Part shown: piece after piece, positions 48,597 to 56,678 of the stretch | How the letters are laid out: each line of letters begins with the position of its first letter | Position numbering within the stretch: position 1 is the first letter of the stretch | Assembly (NCBI GenBank): GCA_022841745.1 | Contig: JALHQW010000011.1 | Span: forward strand, 62,001 to 126,000 | Length of the DNA: 64,000 bases | From: Saprospiraceae bacterium | GTDB lineage: Bacteria; Bacteroidota; Bacteroidia; Chitinophagales; Saprospiraceae | Direction of reading: 5' to 3' | Notes under the pieces: model-generated | Seen by the model: only the letters and a program-made list of their open reading frames with translations | Database searches by the model: none | Told to the model about the DNA's origin: nothing | Made by a program: the position numbers and the translations under genes

Positions 48597-50055
48597 AAAC
48601 GGTAATTGGGAAATTGGGAAATTGGGAAATTGGGGTGCCACCCAATTTCCCGATTTCCCAATTTCCCAATTTCTGGGTTACGTGGCATGGGCAATTCTCC
48701 TCGTCTTTTCCCTCGTCTTCTACCGTGAACGGGCCTTCTTCATGGACGCCGGGTTCCAATTGTTCAACTTCATCAACGAAGGCAAAATCCAGGTTTACCA
48801 CTACCGTTTCGTGACCGCCGTGCCACAGGTCGTACCGTTTTTATTGATGAAAATGGGCGCACCGCTTTGGGCCTTGGGCATGGGCTTTTCGGCGGCTTAC
48901 ATCCTTTTCTATTTCACGGTCTGGCACCTGCTCGTCCGCTGGCTGCGCTGTGATGCCCTCGGGTGGGTGCTGCTATCCCTGGCCACTTTGATGACCTTTG
49001 ACGGGTTTTACCATATCCAAAGCGAGTTCAACTTGGGGCTTTCGCTGCTGCTGCTGGCTTTTGGCGTGGTGCTTCGCAACCCAAAAATGAATGCCGCTTG
49101 GCAATGGGTGGCGCTCGTGCCCTTGGCTGCCACGGTAGGCTTCTCGCATAAATTGAGCATCATCTTCACGGTGTTCATCTGGGTGTTTATGTTCGTCAAA
49201 ATCAAGGAGTTGCGCCATTGGCGATATGCACTGGTGCTGGGCATTTTCATGGTTGCAACGGCCATCAAGTCCGCCTTTTTCACCAACTGGTACGAGGCTG
49301 CCAAACAGGAGGAGTTCGCCGTGAACCTTGGCATGTATTGGGACAGGCCCTGGGCCATCCCATCCAACCTCGTCTTTGCGGAGCGATGCCTGCAATACTA
49401 TTATTTATTGCCGCTGCTGTTGGTCGTAGTGAGTATCTTTTATTTAAAACGAAAGCAATGGCTACGGCTGGGATTGGTCTGGTCGTTCTCGATTGGCTAT
49501 TTGATGCTCTACAATATCTCCGACCTGACGGCAGCTACCCGGTTTTATTCGGAGGTGTCCTATTTGCCGTTGAGCATTTTTGTAGCGGTGCCTTTGTTCT
49601 TTGACGTGCTGTCGTTGGCACCAGCATCGAAGCCGACAACTTTCCGAAAGTTGAGAACTTTCGGAAAGTTGTCGGCTTCGACGCTGGTGTTAGCAGTCCT
49701 CCTCCTCCGCCTCACCTCCATCGCATGGAACCACCGCACCGTTGCTGGCCAATACGCTTGGATTGAAAAGCAGGTGGGCCGCCCCGGCAACCGCTTCCTG
49801 CTCCCCCTCGACCAAGTGCCGATGGACACGGTGCTGCTCGACTGGGGCGTACCCTTCACGGCCATGCACCTCACTGCCCTCGAAAGCCCCGACTCGGCAA
49901 AGACGCTGCTCTTACTGCCTGATTTTCAATGGTTTGAGGACAATATGGGCAAGGAGGATGTGTTCTTTTCGCCGTTCCACAAGGTGTTGGAAAAGGGGGA
50001 TTTGAACCAGCAATATTATCGGATGCAGCCGGGAAAATATCAACTGCTGGATTAG
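48583..50055 (+). CDS. Polytopic membrane protein with two palindromes inside its coding sequence
   Basis: A 490-residue protein with about ten predicted membrane helices (GYVAWAILLVFSLVFY, LGMGFSAAYILFYFTVWHLL, LGLSLLLLAFGVVL, ALVLGIFMVATAI, LLPLLLVVVSIFYL, FVAVPLFFDVLSL, ASTLVLAVLLLRL) and a ~100-residue C-terminal soluble part. It resembles membrane glycan-processing or mannosyltransferase-like proteins in topology, but I see no family motif. The start at 48583 overlaps the repressor gene by 14 bases. The first ~28 codons are encoded by a low-complexity hairpin (48603-48672). A GTG near 48680, just before the first helix, is an alternative start. A second, nearly perfect 34-bp-arm palindrome at 49619-49689 encodes PASKPTTFRKLRTFGKLSAS between two helices without breaking the frame. 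Confidence 0.75.
   Translation: MQSAENGNWEIGKLGNWGATQFPDFPISQFLGYVAWAILLVFSLVFYRERAFFMDAGFQLFNFINEGKIQVYHYRFVTAVPQVVPFLLMKMGAPLWALGMGFSAAYILFYFTVWHLLVRWLRCDALGWVLLSLATLMTFDGFYHIQSEFNLGLSLLLLAFGVVLRNPKMNAAWQWVALVPLAATVGFSHKLSIIFTVFIWVFMFVKIKELRHWRYALVLGIFMVATAIKSAFFTNWYEAAKQEEFAVNLGMYWDRPWAIPSNLVFAERCLQYYYLLPLLLVVVSIFYLKRKQWLRLGLVWSFSIGYLMLYNISDLTAATRFYSEVSYLPLSIFVAVPLFFDVLSLAPASKPTTFRKLRTFGKLSASTLVLAVLLLRLTSIAWNHRTVAGQYAWIEKQVGRPGNRFLLPLDQVPMDTVLLDWGVPFTAMHLTALESPDSAKTLLLLPDFQWFEDNMGKEDVFFSPFHKVLEKGDLNQQYYRMQPGKYQLLD
48603..48672. repeat. Low-complexity hairpin at the 5' end of the membrane-protein gene
   Basis: The arms at 48603-48634 and 48641-48672 (32 nt each) are built of GGGAAATT words on the left and AATTTCCC words on the right. 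They have two mismatches and a GTGCCA loop. Similar AATTTCCTAATTTC words occur near 57945 and 58115. Confidence 0.85.
49619..49689. repeat. 34-bp-arm palindrome inside a coding sequence
   Basis: The arms 49619-49652 and 49656-49689 are complementary at 33 of 34 positions around a GAG loop, and each arm contains AACTTTCCGAAAGTT. The whole lies in the reading frame of the membrane-protein gene, where it encodes a basic hydrophilic insert between two membrane helices. Confidence 0.9.
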
Positions 50056-50088
50056 GCATGTCCTGCTAATTTTAAAATCAAAACACAC

Positions 50089-50616
50089 ATGGCCAAACCA
50101 AAACTAAAGGCGCTCAAAACCTACCTCGACACCCTCGACGAAGCGCAGCTTCGGGAGGAGTTCTATATGCTTTTCAACAAATTGCCCCAAGTCCAGGAGT
50201 TCTACACCCAAGAACTGATGTCGGACAAGGAGCGGAAGGAAATGCTGGAAGGCTACCGCCGCAAGATTTACGGCTTTTTCTGGACACGTACCGGCAACCG
50301 CAAGCGGCCCAGCAACGCCAAGCTGCGGGAACTCATCACCAATTACGAAAAAGTGGCAGTGTTCCCTTCCGAGGTGATTGACCTGCTGCTGTACCGGGTG
50401 GAAACTGCGACCGCCTATGCCAGCCGCCACAAGGGAATGTCGGAGTCCAACTACAAGGCCAGCTACAACGCCTTCAAAAAGGCCGTGGAGATGATGGCGC
50501 TCCACAAATTGGAGGATAGGTTCTCGGAGCGTTGCGAAGCGATTTTCAAAATCAAAAACTACGATAGCTGGTATTTGGATTTGCTGAAGGAGGCATACCA
50601 TACGCATATCAATTAG
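50089..50616 (+). CDS. DUF6155-like conserved protein
   Basis: A 175-residue cytoplasmic protein, mostly helical and basic. MAKPKLKALKTYLDTLDEAQ, LREEFYMLFNKLPQVQEFYT, then SDKERKEMLEGYRRKIYGFF and SNAKLRELITNYEKVAVFPS EVIDLL (two parts) fit the small family I know as DUF6155, which has no established function. I am moderately sure of the family. It lies 33 nt after the membrane-protein gene and is followed by a bidirectional terminator, so it may be the last gene of the repressor/membrane-protein transcript. Confidence 0.65.
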   Translation: MAKPKLKALKTYLDTLDEAQLREEFYMLFNKLPQVQEFYTQELMSDKERKEMLEGYRRKIYGFFWTRTGNRKRPSNAKLRELITNYEKVAVFPSEVIDLLLYRVETATAYASRHKGMSESNYKASYNAFKKAVEMMALHKLEDRFSERCEAIFKIKNYDSWYLDLLKEAYHTHIN

Positions 50617-50640
50617 CGAATTGGCCAACGCCAGATTGAC

Positions 50641-50679
50641 AAAAGCGCTGCTGTGGAAAAGAACCACAACAGCGCTTTT
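50641..50679. terminator. Bidirectional terminator
   Basis: The arms AAAAGCGCTGCTGTGG (50641-50656) and CCACAACAGCGCTTTT (50664-50679) pair with one mismatch. The A4/T4 ends give a T-tail on both strands. It lies between convergent genes ending at 50616 and 50700. Confidence 0.85.
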
Positions 50680-50699
50680 GTTTCATACCCAAAATTTAC

Positions 50700-52289
50700 T
50701 CAAAGCATCCCAATCCCCGCCAGTTCCGAATCGCTCACGTTCTTCAGCTTGCGGTTCACGGCGTCCCATTCCACCCGCTTGCCCGTGCGGAACGAGATAG
50801 AGGCCATGTGCGCCGACATCGCTTCTTGGAAGCCTTCCTCCAAACCGCAACTGACCTTGTGCCCATTGCGGATAGCACTCAACCACTCCCGCAGGTGCAG
50901 GAAGGTGGAGTCCACCCGTTTGCCGTCACGGTAAGTGTACATCAGGCCCTTGTTGGCGAAGTACTTGGCGGTGGCCCCGGTCACGGCGTCCACGCCCTTG
51001 GCCCTTGGGTCGTAGGCGTACATCGGCACTTCGAGGCTGACGATGCCTTTTTCAATCATGTCCTTATAGCGGGTTGACTGCGGGTCGGCGTGGATGATGA
51101 GCTGCTCACCGAGTTCCAGCGTGGCGTCGTGGCCCATGACGAGGCTGCCCCGGTCGTACTGGTTGCCAAGGGTAGAGCTGTAAATGAATGTCATTCCCTT
51201 CTCTTTTCCCGCTTCTTGCGTAGCACCAGAAGTAAATTCGGGGTACTCCATCACCACCTGGAAAACGTCGGGTACGTCACGCCCATCACGGTGCGTATAG
51301 ATGCCGCCCGATGCGTTGCAACTGGCCGGGATGCCCATTTCGAGCAGACAGTTGATGCGATCGTAGTCGTGGGTGAGCAGGTCGCCGGAGAGGCCGGTGC
51401 CATAAGCCCACCATTTGCGCCAGCGGAAATAATGCTCGGCATTGAACGGGATTTTAGGCGCATTGCCGAGGAAAAGGTCCCAGTCAATGGTCTGCGGATT
51501 GCCATTCTCATGGATTTCCCATTGCCAAGCACCATTGTCATCGTTGCGGTTGGTGTTCGTCTGCACGAGGTTGATATGGCCCATAACTTTTTTCTTCACC
51601 AATTCACGGGCCGTGAGGAAGCTCGCCGTCTGGCGGTGCTGGTGACCGAGTTGGAACACAAGACCCGATTTTTTCACCGCATCGTACAAGTCGAAAGTCT
51701 CCTTCACCTTGTGCGTCATACATTTCTCCACATAAACATGCTTGCCCGCTTGTATGGCAGCGATGACCTGCGGTGCGTGCGCATGGTCGGGCGTGGCGAT
51801 GACGACGGCGTCAATATTTGGGTCTTCGAGCATTTTGCGGTAGTCACGGTACTGCTTGGGCTTGAAACCGTCCTTGGTGCCTGCGGCAACGCCCAGTTCG
51901 CCCCGCACATCGAAAGTATCGCAGACTGCTGTGAGTTGCACGTTCAGGTTCTCCTGTTCGAGGTAGTCCCTCAGGCGGGTGTCCTTGGGGTCTTTGGCGG
52001 CGTTCTCCTTCATATCGTTCATCCAGGTTGGGCTGGCAAAGCCGATGGCCCTAATAAGGTGCTCGCCTCGTCCGCCGTAACCGATGACGCCGACCCGCAG
52101 CACGTCGCCCTTCATGGAACCCGTCGGGTTCGGGGTCGCTGGCTCGACGTTCAGTTCATCGAGGATTTCCTGCTTGATGTCCTCGTCGTGGTCGCTTTTC
52201 GCATCGGCACCCAAGAGGAAAGCACCGAGCACGGGAACCGCCGCCAAACCCTTGATGGCGTCCCGCCGATTCATTTTATTTTGAGACAT
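50700..52289 (-). CDS. Gfo/Idh/MocA-family oxidoreductase, Tat-exported
   Basis: A 529-residue protein. The leader (NRRDAIKGLAAVPVLGAFLL) has a twin-arginine motif. After a ~40-residue linker comes the NAD(P)-binding Rossmann fold (RVGVIGYGGRGEHLIRAIGF). The family's IDAVVIATPDHAHAPQVIAA and GKHVYVEKCMTHKVKETFDL (the conserved E-K-x) follow. The C-terminal part (WRKWWAYGTGLSGDLLTHDY, DRINCLLEMGIPASCNASGG) is the alpha/beta dimer domain typical of exported members that act on sugars or glycoside derivatives. The substrate is not determinable. It shares an operon with the DoxX gene immediately upstream (76-nt gap). The long open frame on the opposite strand is a GC-rich shadow. Confidence 0.9.
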   Translation of the reverse strand: MSQNKMNRRDAIKGLAAVPVLGAFLLGADAKSDHDEDIKQEILDELNVEPATPNPTGSMKGDVLRVGVIGYGGRGEHLIRAIGFASPTWMNDMKENAAKDPKDTRLRDYLEQENLNVQLTAVCDTFDVRGELGVAAGTKDGFKPKQYRDYRKMLEDPNIDAVVIATPDHAHAPQVIAAIQAGKHVYVEKCMTHKVKETFDLYDAVKKSGLVFQLGHQHRQTASFLTARELVKKKVMGHINLVQTNTNRNDDNGAWQWEIHENGNPQTIDWDLFLGNAPKIPFNAEHYFRWRKWWAYGTGLSGDLLTHDYDRINCLLEMGIPASCNASGGIYTHRDGRDVPDVFQVVMEYPEFTSGATQEAGKEKGMTFIYSSTLGNQYDRGSLVMGHDATLELGEQLIIHADPQSTRYKDMIEKGIVSLEVPMYAYDPRAKGVDAVTGATAKYFANKGLMYTYRDGKRVDSTFLHLREWLSAIRNGHKVSCGLEEGFQEAMSAHMASISFRTGKRVEWDAVNRKLKNVSDSELAGIGML

Positions 52290-52365
52290 GGTTGGATTGT
52301 TGAAATTGTTAGAGGGTTTTCAGGTTTGGGGGTTTTCGGGTTGGGGGGTTGGGGGGGCGGGGTCG

Positions 52366-52860
52366 TTAACCGTCTTCCGTCTTCCGAAAAAGAAGGCCAT
52401 CCAAGCCTGCCATTTTACCCGTTGGGAAAACGAGCAGGACGGCGAGTGCGGCCATTTCGATGAGGTTCTTGTTGACGAACAGGTAGCTGCCCTCGGTGGG
52501 CATGGCGTATTTCACCCCAATGAGCGCCGGGTGCGACAGGAAATACAGCAACAGCAACAGGATGCCGCCTACGCAGGCCAAGCGGGTGAAGATGCCGAGC
52601 AGCAGCCCCAGGCCGACGAGGATGAGGCCCCAGATGTTCATAAAATCAATGACCTGTAGGACGCTTGGATTGGCGGCCATTTTGTAAAATAGGTTGGCGA
52701 AAAGCCCTTGCGAGTCCATCAGGTAGCCCCCAGCCGACCAGCCGGGGTTCCAGAGCTTGACCACCCCCTCGTAGAGGAGGTGCCAACCGATGAGCATTCG
52801 CAAAATGACCAACAACCACGTCTGCGCAGGCGTGTAGGAGGAAAGGTTGGTTCCGTTCAT
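52366..52860 (-). CDS. DoxX-family membrane protein
   Basis: The start at 52860 (MNGTNLSSYTPAQTWLLVIL) gives 164 residues; an in-frame upstream ATG at 52905 adds fifteen residues without family similarity. Four membrane helices are visible: residues ~13-32 (WLLVILRMLIGWHLLYEGVV), ~73-93 (IWGLILVGLGLLLGIF), ~97-115 (CVGGILLLLLYFL) and ~135-150 (IEMAALAVLLVF). RMLIGWHLLYEGVVKL is the DoxX signature. Members of this family are linked to respiratory or oxidative-stress functions, with no agreed activity. It precedes the oxidoreductase gene in the same direction and is divergent from the TIR-SUMF1 gene. Confidence 0.8.
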   Translation of the reverse strand: MNGTNLSSYTPAQTWLLVILRMLIGWHLLYEGVVKLWNPGWSAGGYLMDSQGLFANLFYKMAANPSVLQVIDFMNIWGLILVGLGLLLGIFTRLACVGGILLLLLYFLSHPALIGVKYAMPTEGSYLFVNKNLIEMAALAVLLVFPTGKMAGLDGLLFRKTEDG

Positions 52861-53007
52861 TGCAAGTATGTTTAAGGTGAGATATGGCATTGGAATCGTC
52901 GGCAAATTGGTGGGAGCGGGGGAGATGGGGGGTGTTTTTAGTCAACGGCGGGAGTGATGTTTGTCAGGGGAAACGCAATGGCGATGCGGGTTTTGGCATT
53001 GTGGGCG

Positions 53008-53034
53008 TTGACAAAAAGGAAAAAACTATATTTG
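53008..53034 (+). promoter_or_regulatory. Promoter of the TIR-SUMF1 gene
   Basis: TTG at 53008-53010, 16 nt, then TATATTTG at 53027-53034 (perfect TAnnTTTG). The start codon is at 53056. Confidence 0.65.
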
Positions 53035-53055
53035 CCCGAAACAACGAACAACCGC

Positions 53056-54747
53056 ATGTCCGAACCCCTTCAGATTTTCATTGCCTACGCCCGCAAGGAT
53101 GCCAACTTCCTCGACGAGCTGCGCACCCACTTCACCCCATTGGAGCGGAGCGGCAAAGTCAAAATCTGGTACGATGGCAAGATAGAACCCGGCAAGGTCT
53201 GGGAGGCCGCCATCAAGGAAAACCTGCACAGCGCCGACATCATCCTCATGCTCGTCAGCGCCGACGCCATTGCCTCCGACTATTTCTATGAAAAGGAAAT
53301 GACCAATGCCCTCGCCCGGCACAATAGCGGCACGGCGAGGGTGGTGCCGCTCATCGTGCGGCCCTGCGCCTGGCAGGCCACGCCACTGGGCGAACTACAG
53401 GCCCTCCCACGTGATGGCAAACCCGTGAGCACCTGGCCCGACCGTGACGACGCCTACGCCAATGCCGTCACCTCCCTGCTTGCCACGCTTAACAGCATTC
53501 GGATGGAACGGGCCGCCGCTGCCGAGCAAGCCGAGCGGGAACGCAACCAAACCGCAGAAGAAACCCGCCGCCAACAGGAGTCCGCCGCCGCCGCCGCACA
53601 GGAAGCCGAGCGCCGCAAAAAAGAACAGGAACAAGCCGCCGAAAAACAGCGCCAACTCTAAGAACAGCGCAAGCGGGATACAGAAGCCGCCGACCGCCGC
53701 CGACAGCAGGAAGAAGCCGACCGCCTGAAAAAAGCCGAAGAAGAGCGATAGCGAAAAGCCGCCGCCGCCCAACAGCGGCAGCAGCAAATGGCCGCCGTGA
53801 GCAGCACCCTACGCTCGCCCAAGGTTTGGGGCAGCGGGCTGGTGGGGGTGTTGGCGCTGGTGCTTGGCAACTGGCTATGCGACCGGGAGCTTGCTCCCAC
53901 CTTGCCTCCTACCGGGAACACGCAAGACACGACTACCCTGACAGAAAACACCCCGATAGCGTCCGATACCCAGGCGACTGGCGTAAAAACCATCTCGCCG
54001 GAGCAACTGCCAAAGGACGTGACGTTGGAACAACCTAAGCAAAAAGAGGAAAAGCCAACTGCCAAAGAGCAGCAAAAGGAAGAAAAGCCCGCCACCCGAA
54101 AGTCCGGCTTTGAAATGGTCGCCGTAGCGGGCGGCACCTTCACCATGGGCGATGCCAAAGGCGAAAGCGACGAATGCCCCCACGAAGTCACCGTCGGCAG
54201 CTTTTCCATCGGCAAATACGAAATCACACAGGCCGATTGGAAGGCGGTGATGGGTGGATTCCCAAAGGAACCGGGCTTCCCGAACTGCGACCAATGCCCC
54301 GTGGAACGGGTCTCCTGGGATGACATCCAAGACTTCCTGAAAAAAGCCAACGCCAAGTACGGCAAGGCATACCGCCTGCCCACTGAGGCCGAGTGGGAAT
54401 ACGCCGCACGGGGCGGAAACCGCTCCAAAGACCATGCCTATAGCGGCAGCAGTTCACCCGGCAGCGTGGCTTGGTACGACGCCAACAGCGGCCGCAAGAC
54501 CCACCCCGTGGGCGGAAAGGCCGCCAACGAACTTGGTCTATACGACATGAGCGGAAACGTCTGGGAGTGGTGCGCCGACCTCTGGAAAGCCTACCCCTGC
54601 TGCACAGCCTCCGAATGCAAAAATTGCCGTGTGTTGCGTGGGGGCTCATGGGGCATCGGAGCGACATGGCTCCGTTCGGCCTACCGTGTCGGGGGCAACC
54701 CGGACGGCAGGGACAACGGCGACGGGTTCCGGGTGGCGCAGGACTAA
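53056..54747 (+). pseudogene. TIR-coiled coil-TM-SUMF1 protein gene with two in-frame stop codons
   Basis: One continuous frame of 563 sense and stop positions runs from 53056 to 54747, broken only by TAA at codon 202 (53659) and TAG at codon 232 (53749). Residues 1-150 are a TIR domain: LQIFIAYARKDANFLDELRT, KVKIWYDGKIEPGKVWEAAI, LMLVSADAIASDYFYEKEMT with the NADase-type E81. Residues ~155-245 are a Glu/Ala/Arg/Gln coiled coil containing both stops. One membrane helix follows (VWGSGLVGVLALVLGNWL), then a Thr/Lys/Glu linker. The last ~210 residues are a formylglycine-generating-enzyme/SUMF1-like domain (GGTFTMGDAKGESDECPHEV, RLPTEAEWEYAARGG, YDMSGNVWEWC, VLRGGSWG). The catalytic Cys pair of true FGE is missing near GGSWGIGATWLRSAYR, so it is probably a binding domain. 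No frameshift is present. This is either recent decay or stop-codon read-through or reinitiation (ATG 53788). Confidence 0.85.
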
Positions 54748-54855
54748 AATCACCCTTTGCCGCTTTTACCCTTTTACCCTTTTTTTCTTTAGCTTTTAAA
54801 ACTTTAGGGCGAAGCCCTCGATTTTTTTTTGAAACAACACTCAAACCAAACAACA

Positions 54856-55176
54856 ATGACCGAACCCTACCATCAACTACTCACCACCATCAAAACCACC
54901 ATCCGGGAGGAGCGCACGAAGGCCATCCGCCAGTTGAACCGCTCGCTTATCGGGATATATTGGGAAATCGGGCGGCACATCGTCGAGCGCCAAGCGCAGC
55001 ACGGCTGGGGCAAGGGCATCGTCGAGCAGTTGTCCAAAGACCTGCGGCAAGATTTTCCCGGAGAGGAGGGTTATTCTGCCAGAAACCTTTGGGATATGCG
55101 TCGGCTTTATGAGACTTATAAAGATTTTTCAAATCTGCGACAGCTTGTCGCAGAAAACCTGTATGGTCAATTTTGA
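54856..55176 (+). pseudogene. Truncated DUF1016 (YhcG-type) gene, N-terminal domain only
   Basis: A 106-residue product from the ATG at 54856. It matches the DUF1016_N domain (TIREERTKAIRQLNRSLIGI, YWEIGRHIVERQAQ, GKGIVEQLSKDLRQDFPGEE, GYSARNLWDMRRLYETY) up to NLRQLVAENL. In the family that segment normally continues into the nuclease domain; here a stop follows within four residues. The full-length relative in this window (38657-39670) is 337 residues. The piece therefore lacks the PD-(D/E)XK part. It sits between the TIR-SUMF1 gene and the toxin-antitoxin pair, and its 3' end overlaps their promoter. Confidence 0.75.
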
Positions 55177-55202
55177 ACCCTCCCCCAAAAACGCTAAGTT
55201 TG
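55172..55202 (+). promoter_or_regulatory. Promoter of the PIN toxin-antitoxin operon
   Basis: TTTG at 55172-55175, 19 nt, then TAAGTTTG at 55195-55202. Both elements match the Bacteroidota consensus with standard spacing. The antitoxin ATG is 19 nt further on at 55222. Confidence 0.75.
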
Positions 55203-55221
55203 CAAAGCAAAATATCGCAAA

Positions 55222-55428
55222 ATGACCATTGAGAGGACGGATAAGGAAATCATCATCAAACTGCCAGCCACGACCAGCACCGAGGACGTGCAGCGACTGC
55301 TCGATTATTTGAGTTATAAAACGGCAGTGGAGGCCAGCAAGGCGAAGCAAGGACAAGTGGACCAATTGGCCAAGGAAGTGAACAAAAGCTGGTGGGAAGC
55401 CAATAAGGACAAACTCCTGCGCCCGTGA
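55222..55428 (+). CDS. Antitoxin of a PIN-domain toxin-antitoxin pair
   Basis: A 68-residue protein (MTIERTDKEIIIKLPATTST..., then EDVQRLLDYLSYKTAVEASK). The short N-terminal beta strand followed by helices, and a basic C-terminal tail (NKSWWEANKDKLLRP), fit the small antitoxins that pair with PIN toxins in Bacteroidota. These have a DNA-binding or dimerising N-terminus and a toxin-wrapping C-terminus. The stop codon overlaps the toxin's GTG start (GTGA, 55425-55428), which is typical for such pairs and supports translational coupling. Identification rests mainly on the arrangement and less on sequence motifs. Confidence 0.7.
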   Translation: MTIERTDKEIIIKLPATTSTEDVQRLLDYLSYKTAVEASKAKQGQVDQLAKEVNKSWWEANKDKLLRP

Positions 55429-55883
55429 AAATCGTCGTGGACACGAACATCGCCTTCAGCGCCATCCTGAACACGGAGACCAAAATCGGCGACCTGCTGA
55501 TGAACTCTGAGGGGCTGCTCGAATTTCACGCATGCCAATACTTGCGCCTCGAAATCCACCAGCACCGGGAACGGCTAATGGAAATATCGGGGCTGATGGA
55601 GGACGAGTTTGAGGAAGCCAAGCATCTTGTTTTTTCTCGTCTGAAGTTTCACTCCGAGGAAATAATACCCTATCAGTTTTGGGAGGAAGCCTTGCCATTA
55701 GTGCGTGAGGTTGATATTGACGATATTGCCTTTGTAACCCTCAACAACTACCTTGATGCTCATTTGTGGACAGGCGACAAATCGCTGCTCAACCATCTCC
55801 ATCAACAAAAAGGATACTTGAAATGCCTTTCCACGGCTGAACTTTTTGAACTTCGGGAAAAATTGAGGCTCGAAAACGGATAA
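55425..55883 (+). CDS. PIN-domain ribonuclease toxin
   Basis: The GTG start at 55425 overlaps the antitoxin stop; the product is 152 residues. The PIN fold is clear: KIVVDTNIAFSAIL with the first catalytic Asp, SEGLLEFHACQYLRLEIHQH with a conserved Glu, REVDIDDIAFVTLNNYLDAH LWTGDKSLL (two parts) with the later acidic residues (DIDD and TGDK) that bind metal. Known PIN toxins are Mg-dependent RNases that cut tRNA, rRNA or mRNA; the target here is unknown. It is the second gene of a two-gene operon with its own promoter, inside a cluster of TIR and truncated nuclease genes. Stabilisation or abortive-infection roles are possible (inference). Confidence 0.85.
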   Translation: MKIVVDTNIAFSAILNTETKIGDLLMNSEGLLEFHACQYLRLEIHQHRERLMEISGLMEDEFEEAKHLVFSRLKFHSEEIIPYQFWEEALPLVREVDIDDIAFVTLNNYLDAHLWTGDKSLLNHLHQQKGYLKCLSTAELFELREKLRLENG

Positions 55884-55937
55884 GGTTTCTTTTGCCACTC
55901 CGAGGCTCTAACCCTATCTCCCCCAAAAGTCAGCACA

Positions 55938-56645
55938 ATGAAAAACAAAGAAATGATACACACCCTCATTGCCGAAGGCAGACTCGAAGAAGCCCTCGAA
56001 GCCCTGCTGCCAAGCCAGCCCGCTGCCACCATTCTCCTTGGCGATTTTCGCCGGGGCCAGAAGGCTTACAACCTGAACACCATCGGCTATGACGAATGGA
56101 GCCGCATCCAGTCGAGGCTAGCGCAAGCGGCATTGGAGTTGCTGGAGAAAAAAGCGGATTTGCCCATGAACACGACGCCCACCTCAGACCACCTCAAAAC
56201 CATGCCCACCACCCACAAACTCTTCCTCTCCTACTCCCACCAAGACGAGGAGCTAAAAAACAAGCTCACCACCCACCTCGCCCCCCTGCGGCGCAGCGGC
56301 AAGATAGCTGTCTGGCAAGACCGCCAAATACTCCCCGGTACAGAATGGGATGCCGCCATCAAGCAGGAACTGGCCGAGGCAGACATCATCCTACTGTTGG
56401 TCAGCCCCGATTTCATCGCCTCGGATTATATCTGGCTGCACGAAATCGCCGGGGCGATGGAGCGCCACGAGCGGCGGGAAGCCACGGTCATCCCCATCAT
56501 CGTGCGGCCCTGCGAGTGGCACGACATGCCGTTTGCCAAGGTGCAGGCATTGCCTCGCAACGCAAAGCCAGTGACCACCTACACCAATCAGGACGAGGCA
56601 TGGCTGGAGGTGGTGCAAGGGATAAAGCGGGTGGTGGAGCAGTAG
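55938..56645 (+). CDS. EAD-like plus TIR-domain effector protein
   Basis: A 235-residue protein. Residues 1-70 (MIHTLIAEGRLEEALEALLP, LLGDFRRGQKAYNLNTIGYD, RIQSRLAQAALELLEK) match the effector-associated domain type (EAD11-like) that links conflict-system proteins by homotypic contacts. After a short linker, residues ~92-235 are a TIR domain: HKLFLSYSHQDEELKNKL, GKIAVWQDRQILPGTEWDAA, LLLVSPDFIASDYIWLHEIA with the catalytic-type E169, and VIPIIVRPCEWHDMPFAKVQ. It is intact, unlike the other two TIR genes in the window. It probably consumes NAD+ or makes a nucleotide signal when brought to a partner carrying the same EAD. No such partner is visible in this window. Confidence 0.8.
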   Translation: MKNKEMIHTLIAEGRLEEALEALLPSQPAATILLGDFRRGQKAYNLNTIGYDEWSRIQSRLAQAALELLEKKADLPMNTTPTSDHLKTMPTTHKLFLSYSHQDEELKNKLTTHLAPLRRSGKIAVWQDRQILPGTEWDAAIKQELAEADIILLLVSPDFIASDYIWLHEIAGAMERHERREATVIPIIVRPCEWHDMPFAKVQALPRNAKPVTTYTNQDEAWLEVVQGIKRVVEQ

Positions 56646-56678
56646 AATTGGGAAAACTCATTACTGGTTTCTGCCTTC

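Noticed and set aside
51090-52463. 457-codon open frame on the plus strand opposite the oxidoreductase gene
   Set aside because: It mirrors the GC-rich third positions of the real minus-strand gene, has no family motif or signal, and the minus-strand protein has clear Gfo/Idh/MocA landmarks.
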